Position numbers and translations under genes: made by a program
The notes under the pieces: model-generated
What the model was told of the DNA's origin: nothing
Databases searched by the model: none
Seen by the model: only the letters and a program-made list of their open reading frames with translations
From: an uncultured Faecalibacterium sp.
GTDB taxonomy: Bacteria; Bacillota; Clostridia; Oscillospirales; Ruminococcaceae
DNA: 5,007 nt
Direction: 5' to 3'
Assembly: GCA_934525405.1 (NCBI GenBank)
Contig: CAKSZF010000104.1
Coordinates: 1-5,007 of the forward strand
Shown: in pieces, positions 1 to 5,007 of the stretch
Position numbering within the stretch: position 1 is the stretch's first letter
How the letters are laid out: every line of letters starts with the position of its first letter

Positions 1-1289
1 AGGTAGTCGAACCGGATGCCGCTGCGGATGAACACCTTTTTCACGCCCGGCAGCTCCCGCACCCGGCGCAGGATCTTAAGGTAGTCGCTGTGATCCACGA
101 TCATGTGGGAGCAGGTAGTGGGAGCAAGGCAGTGCTTGCCGCCGGTGCACATGCCGCGCAGCATCTGCTCGCGGCAGGAGGGGAACCGGAAGTTTGCAGT
201 GGGGCCGCCCACATCGTGGATGTAGCCCTTGAAGTCCGGCTCGTGGGTCATGCGCTCGGCTTCCTCCACGATGCTGTCGGCGCTGCGGCTGGTGACACGC
301 CGCCCCTGATGCAGCTGGATGGCGCAGAAGTTGCAGCCGCCGAAGCAGCCGCGGTTCTGGATGATGGAGAACTGCACCTCGCGGATGGCGGGCACGCCGC
401 CCATGCTCTCGTAGATGGGGTGGTAGCGGCGGGTGTAGGGCAGGGCGTAGACCTTGTCCAGCTCTCCGCGCACCAGCGGCTTTGCGGGGATGTTCTGCAC
501 CAGATACTTTTCGCTCTGCTTCTGCACGATGATCTGGCCGCTGACCACGTCCTGATTGTCCATCTGGATGCGGCAGGCCTTGGCGTAGGCGGTCTTATCG
601 CTGGCAACCTTTTTAAAACCGGCGCACTCCACATACCGCTGGGGCAGGTGGTCGAAATCGGTCAGGTAGCAGGTGCCGTTCACGTCCGTGATGCTCTCTA
701 CCGGCTCCCCGGCGGCCAGACGGCGGGCGATCTCCACGGTCTGGTGCTCACCCATGCCGAAGCTGATGAGATCCGCGCCGGAGTCCTCCGCAATGCTGGG
801 CAGTACGGTGTCCAGCCAATAATCGTAGTGGGCGAACCGGCGCAGGCTGGCCTCCAGACCGCCTAAGATCACCGGCAGGTCGGGGTAGGCCTGTTTTGCA
901 AGCTTTGTATATACGGTGGCGCTGCGGTCCGGGCGGGCACCAGCCTTGCCGCCGGGGGAGTATTCATCCTCGGCGCGGGGAATTTTTGCCACAGAATAGT
1001 GGCTGACCATGCTGTCCACATTGCCGCCGCCGATGAAAAAGCCGTATTTGGGCTTGCCGAACCGCTTGAAGTCCTCGCAGTCGGTGTAGCGGGGCTGTGC
1101 AAGCACGCCCACCTTGTAGCCCTCGGCTTCCAGCAGGCGGCTGATGATGGCGGTGCCAAAGCTGGGGTGGTCCACATAGGCGTCACCGCCCACCACCACA
1201 AAGTCCAGCTGCTCCCAGCCCCGGGCTTCCATGTCCGCCCGGCTGATGGGAAGAAATTCGGTGTAGATCTGGGGAGTAGAATGTTCCAT
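1..1289 (-). CDS. ygiQ: YgiQ family radical SAM protein (UPF0313), 3' end outside window
   Basis: Radical SAM protein of the YgiQ/UPF0313 family. The family is widespread, but its reaction and substrate are not established, so no function beyond SAM-dependent radical chemistry is claimed. The 429 complete codons visible are about two thirds of the usual 600-740 residues; the C-terminus lies beyond the left edge. The N-terminal domain carries family signatures: FLPISRADME (residues 12-21) and VVVGGDAYVDHPSFG (31-45), then the ILGGLEASLRRFAHYDYW segment near the middle. The 4Fe-4S/SAM motif CxxxCxxC is intact as CFGGCNFC, with Cys315, Cys319 and Cys322. A second cysteine group follows (Cys372, 381, 387, 393), and the visible part ends in a conserved PGVKKVFIRSGIRFD stretch (414-428). 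The ATG at 1289 is chosen because AAAGGAG sits four bases upstream. The gene starts 12 bases after the ftsK stop, so it is probably co-transcribed and perhaps translationally coupled. No frameshift or missing motif is seen. The family call is very secure. Confidence 0.96.
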   Translation of the reverse strand, partial: MEHSTPQIYTEFLPISRADMEARGWEQLDFVVVGGDAYVDHPSFGTAIISRLLEAEGYKVGVLAQPRYTDCEDFKRFGKPKYGFFIGGGNVDSMVSHYSVAKIPRAEDEYSPGGKAGARPDRSATVYTKLAKQAYPDLPVILGGLEASLRRFAHYDYWLDTVLPSIAEDSGADLISFGMGEHQTVEIARRLAAGEPVESITDVNGTCYLTDFDHLPQRYVECAGFKKVASDKTAYAKACRIQMDNQDVVSGQIIVQKQSEKYLVQNIPAKPLVRGELDKVYALPYTRRYHPIYESMGGVPAIREVQFSIIQNRGCFGGCNFCAIQLHQGRRVTSRSADSIVEEAERMTHEPDFKGYIHDVGGPTANFRFPSCREQMLRGMCTGGKHCLAPTTCSHMIVDHSDYLKILRRVRELPGVKKVFIRSGIRFDY

Positions 1290-1293
1290 AATG

Positions 1294-1300
1294 CTCCTTT
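1294..1300 (-). promoter_or_regulatory. Shine-Dalgarno of ygiQ in the ftsK-ygiQ gap
   Basis: On the minus strand the gap reads AAAGGAG-CATT-ATG, a near-ideal ribosome binding site four bases from the start codon. It lies one base past the ftsK TAA stop (1304-1302), so ribosomes finishing ftsK would be released directly on it. It fixes the ygiQ start and supports a two-gene transcript without a separate promoter. Confidence 0.85.
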
Positions 1301-1301
1301 A

Positions 1302-4160
1302 TTATTCCTCCGGTTGGTTCATCTGCATTTCCAGCCACTGCTGGCGGCTGATGAGCACGGCGCGGGGCTTTGCGCCCTCGTAGGGGCCGATAATGCTCTT
1401 TTGTTCCATCTCGTCCATGATGCGGGCGGCGCGGGCGTAGCCCAGCTTGCAGCGGCGCTGCAGCAGGCTGGTGGAGGCCTGACCGGCGTCGATGACCACG
1501 TCCACAGCCTGTTTGAACATGGGGTCGGAGCCTGCGTCCTCCTCGGCATCGGCACCGCCGCCGCCCTTTTTGCCGTCCTGAATGGCGTGCTTTTCCATGG
1601 CCTCGATCATGGCTTCGTCGTACTGCACGGTGGCGCTGGACTTGATGAAGTCCAGCACACGGCTGATCTCTTCATCCCGCACAAAGGTGCCCTGGATACG
1701 GGTGGGCTTGGGTGCGCCCACGGGCATAAAGAGCATATCGCCCTGACCCAGCAGCTTTTCTGCACCGGCACCGTCCAGAATGGTGCGGCTGTCCACCTGA
1801 CTGGACACCGCAAAGGCGATGCGGCTGGGGATGTTGGCCTTGATCAGGCCGGTGATCACGTCCACGCTGGGGCGCTGGGTGGCAACGATCAGGTGCATAC
1901 CGGCGGCACGGGCCTTCTGGGCGATGCGGCAGATGGAATCCTCCACATCCTTGCCCACCACCATCATCAGGTCGGCCAGCTCGTCGATGATAATGGCGAT
2001 GTAGGGCATCTTTTCCAGCTCCGGCTGCTCGGCAGCCAGCTTGTTGAAGGACTTGATATCGCGCACATTGTTCTCCGCAAACAGGCGGTAGCGGCGCTCC
2101 ATCTCCTGCACCGCGCTGCCCAGTGCACCGGCGGCCTTGCGGGGCTCGGTGACCACGGGCATCAGCAGGTGGGGGATGCCGTTATACTCGGCCAGCTCCA
2201 CCACCTTGGGGTCGATGAGCAGCAGCTTTACGTCCTCCGGGCTGGAGCGGAACAGCAGACTCATGATGATGCTGTTCACACACACGGATTTACCGCTGCC
2301 GGTGCTGCCCGCGATGAGCAGATGGGGCATCTTGCACAAGTCAGTCACCTGCGCCACACCAGCAATATCCTTGCCAAGGGCAATGCCCAGCGGCGAGGTC
2401 ATGCGCAGAAAGCTCTGGCTTTCAAAGATGCTGCGGATGTACACGGGGGTCTTTTTGTGGTTGGGCACCTCGATGCCCACGGCGGGCTTGCCGGGGATAG
2501 GAGCTTCCATACGCACATCTGCCACCGCGAGGTTCAGGGCGATATCGTCTGCCAGCGAGGTGATGCGGCTGATCTTCACGCCCGCCATGGGCTGCAGCTC
2601 GTACCGGGTGACAGAGGGCCCGCGGGAGATATCCAGCACCCGGGTGCGCACGCCGAAGCTTTCCAGCGTGTCCACCAGCTTCTGGGCGTTGGCCTTCAGC
2701 TCCTCCTGTGCGCCGGGGTCGCTCTCCTCCTGCGACTTTTCAAACAGCTCGATGGGCGGGTACTGATACTCGTAGCTGTCCACCGGCTCGGTCTCCTCGG
2801 CAGGGGCGGTAGCGGCTGCCTGCTCGGAGACGGCGGGCTTTTCCATGGCTGCTGCCACCAGCGAGTTGATGTCCTTTTCCTCCACCGGCTCGGCGGTGAT
2901 GCTGATCCAGCCGTCCTCGTCCGGTGCAGAGCGGAACGCCACAGCGTTCTCGGCACTCACCCGGGGCACGGCGGGCTGGATGGGCGCAGCCTCCGGCGGC
3001 TGCGGCATCTGCGGCTGTACTACTGGCGCTGTCGGCTGGACGATGGGGGTATCAAAAGCAGGGGCAGGCTCTTCCGGCTGCGGGGCCTCCTTGGCAAAGA
3101 AATCTGCCGCAGCGGTGACCACCGGGTCTGCCACGATGGGCGGCGGCGTGGGCTTGGGCGCAGGGCGCAGCGGGTCCTGCCCGAAGGTGCCGCCCGGCCC
3201 GACGATCAGCGGCTCAATGGGCTCGCTGCCGCCCTCGGAGAGGGCGGTGTGGTCGGGGCCAAGGTCTACGTCAAAGGCCGCGCGGGGATGGGCAACGCTG
3301 ACCCGTACCGGGGTGATGGGCGGCGCGGCGGGTTCCGGCTGGGCAGGGGCGGCGGGTGCGGCTTCGGTGTCCGCAGCGTCTGCTTCCATCTCCTGCGTTA
3401 CCTTGTGTCCCCAGCGCAGCACGCCGGACATCCAGTCCGGCACCCCCAGGTGCAGCCCGGCGGGCTCGTCCTCCTCGTCCAGCGGCTCGTCCTCGGTTTC
3501 GTCGTATTCCTCGTCGATCTCCCGCTCGGCCTGCCGGATGGCGGCGCGCTCGGCGCGGCGGGCGGCGCTCTGCTCTGCAAAGGCAGCGCCGCGGGCGTGG
3601 AGGCCGCCGGTAACGGCGCACAGCCAGACCCAGACCTCGGCGGGAGTAATATCAAAAATGTACAGGCTGCCGCACAGCAAGAGCACGATCATAATGAGGT
3701 TTGCCGCCGGGCGTCCGCACAGCAAAAGTAGCACGCCGCCCAGCACAAAGCCCATTGCGCCGCCGGAGAGCCATGCATTGACGCCGTTGGCGTAGCAGGT
3801 GGAAAGCATTTGCAGCGCCGACAGTCCCTGCGGCTGGATATCGGAAAACACGATGACTGTGCCGCAGACAAAGATAAGCCCCAGCACCAGCTTGAGGATG
3901 CGGGACAGCAGCTCCTCGCCCCGGGTGTACAAAACGGCCAGACAGCACACGGCTGCACCCAGCACAAAGCTGCCGCAGCCGAACAGCCCGAACAGCACAT
4001 CATGGAGCACCCGCCATGCGGAATCGCCCTGCACAAAGGCCAGCACCATCAGCAGCAGGCCGCCGAACAGGGTGCCAAGCCCTGCCGGGAGCCGCTGCTC
4101 TGCCTTTTTACGGCGGGCAGCAGTACGCCGTTTCGTTGATTTTCGTTTTTTCGTCGCCAT
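1302..4160 (-). CDS. ftsK: FtsK/SpoIIIE family DNA translocase, complete, 952 aa
   Basis: Membrane-anchored, ATP-driven double-stranded DNA pump that clears and segregates chromosome ends at the closing septum. Residues 1-23 are a basic cytoplasmic head. Four or five hydrophobic segments follow (about 30-44, 53-77, 88-106, 133-149, 153-170). Residues about 185-465 form an acidic, Pro/Ala/Glu-rich linker. The motor alpha domain starts near 466 ([10 protein letters not shown]). The RecA-like beta domain has Walker A GSTGSGKS (618-625, Lys624), Walker B IIIDE (Asp726, Glu727) and the family motif [12 protein letters not shown] (760-771). After a glycine-rich spacer, the gamma winged helix (about 879-937) keeps the recognition-helix signature [10 protein letters not shown] (907-916), so DNA-sequence-guided loading is likely retained. 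The start is the ATG at 4160: its product begins MATKKRKS, very like B. subtilis SpoIIIE (MAKKKRKS as I recall it). An in-frame TTG at 4193 would add 11 residues but lies about 8 bases from the predicted transcript start. The Shine-Dalgarno is weak (GGGGAA 11 bases away, or AGAG 4 away). Longer than SpoIIIE (about 790 aa) mainly through the linker. Whether it acts in division, sporulation or both cannot be told here. Confidence 0.97.
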   Translation of the reverse strand: MATKKRKSTKRRTAARRKKAEQRLPAGLGTLFGGLLLMVLAFVQGDSAWRVLHDVLFGLFGCGSFVLGAAVCCLAVLYTRGEELLSRILKLVLGLIFVCGTVIVFSDIQPQGLSALQMLSTCYANGVNAWLSGGAMGFVLGGVLLLLCGRPAANLIMIVLLLCGSLYIFDITPAEVWVWLCAVTGGLHARGAAFAEQSAARRAERAAIRQAEREIDEEYDETEDEPLDEEDEPAGLHLGVPDWMSGVLRWGHKVTQEMEADAADTEAAPAAPAQPEPAAPPITPVRVSVAHPRAAFDVDLGPDHTALSEGGSEPIEPLIVGPGGTFGQDPLRPAPKPTPPPIVADPVVTAAADFFAKEAPQPEEPAPAFDTPIVQPTAPVVQPQMPQPPEAAPIQPAVPRVSAENAVAFRSAPDEDGWISITAEPVEEKDINSLVAAAMEKPAVSEQAAATAPAEETEPVDSYEYQYPPIELFEKSQEESDPGAQEELKANAQKLVDTLESFGVRTRVLDISRGPSVTRYELQPMAGVKISRITSLADDIALNLAVADVRMEAPIPGKPAVGIEVPNHKKTPVYIRSIFESQSFLRMTSPLGIALGKDIAGVAQVTDLCKMPHLLIAGSTGSGKSVCVNSIIMSLLFRSSPEDVKLLLIDPKVVELAEYNGIPHLLMPVVTEPRKAAGALGSAVQEMERRYRLFAENNVRDIKSFNKLAAEQPELEKMPYIAIIIDELADLMMVVGKDVEDSICRIAQKARAAGMHLIVATQRPSVDVITGLIKANIPSRIAFAVSSQVDSRTILDGAGAEKLLGQGDMLFMPVGAPKPTRIQGTFVRDEEISRVLDFIKSSATVQYDEAMIEAMEKHAIQDGKKGGGGADAEEDAGSDPMFKQAVDVVIDAGQASTSLLQRRCKLGYARAARIMDEMEQKSIIGPYEGAKPRAVLISRQQWLEMQMNQPEE

Positions 4161-4207
4161 TCTACTCTGTTCCCCAACTTCCCATAGACACAATAATTGA
4201 TTCTACT

Positions 4208-4236
4208 ATTGTACCACGCAAGGGCAAAAATGGCAA
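4208..4236 (-). promoter_or_regulatory. Predicted sigma-A promoter of ftsK-ygiQ
   Basis: On the minus strand, TTGCCA (4236-4231, five of six matches to the -35 consensus) is separated by exactly 17 bases from TACAAT (4213-4208, five of six matches to the -10). TGG directly before TACAAT gives an extended -10 (TGn). An A-rich stretch just upstream (about 4246-4262, read on the minus strand) could help as an UP-like element. Transcription would begin near 4201, leaving a leader of about 40 bases before the ftsK ATG at 4160. No operator-like inverted repeat overlaps it. This is a prediction from sequence only. Confidence 0.75.
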
Positions 4237-4292
4237 ACCATAATGTTGTTTTTGTTGAGGAAAATGGAACGAACATTGACCTTGCATTTGTG

Positions 4293-4307
4293 CGGCAGCA
4301 CCTGCCG
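4293..4307. other. Small perfect hairpin between terminator and promoter
   Basis: CGGCAG and CTGCCG form a perfect 6-bp inverted repeat around a 3-base loop. It lies 7 bases beyond the end of the larger hairpin and about 56 bases upstream of the ftsK -35. Read on the minus strand it is followed by CACAAATG, not a T-run, so it is not a convincing terminator by itself. It may back up the main terminator or be chance in GC-rich DNA. Confidence 0.35.
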
Positions 4308-4310
4308 GAG

Positions 4311-4354
4311 AACAAACCCTCTCAGTCACGCCTTGCAGTGAGCCTGAGAGGGTT
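4311..4354 (-). terminator. Probable rho-independent terminator of tepA
   Basis: An 11-bp perfect stem, AACCCTCTCAG (4315-4325) against CTGAGAGGGTT (4344-4354), is extended by TCAC/GTGA (4326-4329 and 4338-4341) across a 2-base bulge (4342-4343), closing on an 8-base loop. On the minus strand it begins 14 bases after the tepA stop and is followed by TTTGTT, a modest U-tract. Placement and orientation fit termination of tepA transcripts ahead of the ftsK promoter. The plus-strand side has no T-run. The arm with CTCTCAGTCAC also resembles dispersed hairpin repeats I recall from gut Firmicute genomes, so a repeat-derived origin is possible but unproven. Confidence 0.7.
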
Positions 4355-4368
4355 CAAATACACACACT

Positions 4369-5007
4369 TTACCCCCGTTCGATCTCCCCATACAGCCACG
4401 CCAGCGCGTCCGAAAGACCGCCCAACTCGTCGATCAGCTTTTCCTTTACGGCGCGGCGTCCGTCCAGTACCGTGCCCATGTCCATCACCAGCTCCCCGGT
4501 GTGGAGCATCAGCTGGGTGTAGCGCTTTTCCGGCATGCCGCTGTGGGCGGCTACAAAGCCGGTGATGCGCTGCTGCATCTGCTCAAAGCAGTGCATGGTT
4601 TGCGGCACGCCTAAGATCAGCCCGGAGTGCCGCACCGGATGCACCGTCATGGTGGCGGTGGGCACAATAAAGCTGTGCTGCGCGCTGACCGCCAGCGGGA
4701 TGCCGATGGAGTGTCCGCCGCCCAGCACCAGCGTGGCGCTGGGCTTGGAGATGCTGGCAATCAGCTCCGCCAGTGCAAGACCGGTCTCCACATCGCCGCC
4801 CACCGTATTCAGCAGCACCAGCAGTCCTTCGATGCGGGGGTCCTCCTGCACCGCCACCAGCTGCGGGATGACGTGCTCATACTTGGTGGTCTTTTGCCCT
4901 TGCGGCGCTTCGGTATGCCCTTCGATCTGGCCGATGACGGTCAGGCAGTGGATGACATGACCGCCCCGGCTCAGGGTGACCGTGCCCAGATCCTCGATAT
5001 CCTCTTT
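4369..5007 (-). CDS. tepA: TepA-like ClpP-fold protein (translocation-enhancing protein), 5' end outside window
   Basis: Member of the TepA (B. subtilis YmfB) branch of the ClpP/crotonase fold, a presumed cytoplasmic serine peptidase. In B. subtilis it was linked to protein secretion and spore formation; its substrates are not well defined. The visible 212 codons are open to the right edge, and the family length of roughly 240-250 residues suggests 25-40 N-terminal residues are missing. Counting from the first visible codon (AAA at 5007): TVIGQIEGH (23-31) and KTTKYEHVIPQ (39-49) are TepA hallmarks; NTVGGDVETGLALAE (67-81) is the ClpP-like oxyanion-loop region; GGGHSIG holds the presumed nucleophile Ser100; MTVHPVR holds the presumed catalytic His123. 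The acid of the triad cannot be assigned confidently. The C-terminal region has the usual DGRRAVKEKLIDELGGLSDAL (182-202). The ATG at 4857 is internal and is not the start, because conserved TepA sequence continues upstream of it. The tepA-ftsK/spoIIIE order matches B. subtilis. The probable terminator follows the stop. Confidence 0.94.
   Translation of the reverse strand, partial: KEDIEDLGTVTLSRGGHVIHCLTVIGQIEGHTEAPQGQKTTKYEHVIPQLVAVQEDPRIEGLLVLLNTVGGDVETGLALAELIASISKPSATLVLGGGHSIGIPLAVSAQHSFIVPTATMTVHPVRHSGLILGVPQTMHCFEQMQQRITGFVAAHSGMPEKRYTQLMLHTGELVMDMGTVLDGRRAVKEKLIDELGGLSDALAWLYGEIERG

Noticed and set aside
438..445. GGGCAGGG here and at 3341-3348, matching the E. coli FtsK-orienting motif GGGNAGGG.
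   Set aside because: Two matches in 5 kb are about what chance gives in DNA this GC-rich, and the motif used by this organism is unknown. A genome-wide strand-skew test would be needed.
90..866. A 258-codon plus-strand frame over ygiQ.
   Set aside because: Same codon-aligned antisense effect; it ends where ygiQ uses one TTA leucine codon at 864-866. No family resemblance.
999..3731. A 910-codon open frame on the plus strand, antisense to ftsK and ygiQ.
   Set aside because: Its codons are exact reverse complements of the sense codons, so it stays open because ftsK and ygiQ rarely use TTA, CTA or TCA. The translation is His/Gly/Leu-rich with no recognisable domain, while the sense strand encodes complete conserved proteins.
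2845..3795. A 316-codon plus-strand frame, Ser/Ala/Gly-rich, opposite the FtsK linker.
   Set aside because: Low-complexity shadow of the Pro/Ala/Glu-rich linker codons; the sense frame has a clear family identity throughout.
4194..4368. The 175-base gap considered as a site for a tRNA, small RNA or riboswitch.
   Set aside because: No cloverleaf or known aptamer pattern is visible; the hairpins, a U-tract and a promoter explain its structure.
1..5007. Search for mobile elements, attachment sites, CRISPR arrays or defence genes.
   Set aside because: No transposase, integrase, terminal repeats or spaced direct repeats were seen. All three genes are housekeeping types with uniform codon use.

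Overview
The window is a stretch of ordinary chromosome from a GC-rich Firmicute, most likely a gut clostridium of the Oscillospirales (Faecalibacterium, Gemmiger or Subdoligranulum-like). The evidence is the gene content and order (a ClpP-like TepA next to an FtsK/SpoIIIE translocase, as in Bacillus subtilis), the strong G/C preference at third codon positions, and the gene sequences, which read as Firmicute family members. The genus is a guess from general resemblance; the phylum-level placement is firmer.

All three genes lie on the minus strand, so transcription runs from right to left. From right to left: (1) 5007-4369, the 3' part of tepA, a ClpP-fold protein, cut by the right edge; (2) 4368-4161, an intergenic region and leader with an 11-bp-stem hairpin that looks like the tepA terminator, a second small hairpin, and a near-consensus sigma-A promoter (TTGCCA, 17 bp, TGG-TACAAT) for the next gene; (3) 4160-1302, a complete ftsK/spoIIIE gene of 952 codons; (4) a 12-nt gap holding a good Shine-Dalgarno; (5) 1289-1, the N-terminal two thirds of a YgiQ-family radical SAM protein, cut by the left edge.

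ftsK and ygiQ appear to form one transcription unit driven by the promoter at 4236-4208, while tepA appears to end its own unit. FtsK would anchor at the septum and pump chromosomal DNA during division. TepA and YgiQ have no established mechanistic link to it, and their proximity is a matter of conserved or local gene order.

I see no mobile element, CRISPR array, tRNA, rRNA or defence module, and nothing that looks like an undescribed system. The points worth a second look are the corrected ftsK start, the intergenic signals, the ftsK-ygiQ pairing, the long linker of FtsK and the second cysteine cluster of YgiQ. A 910-codon open frame on the plus strand is a by-product of codon bias.
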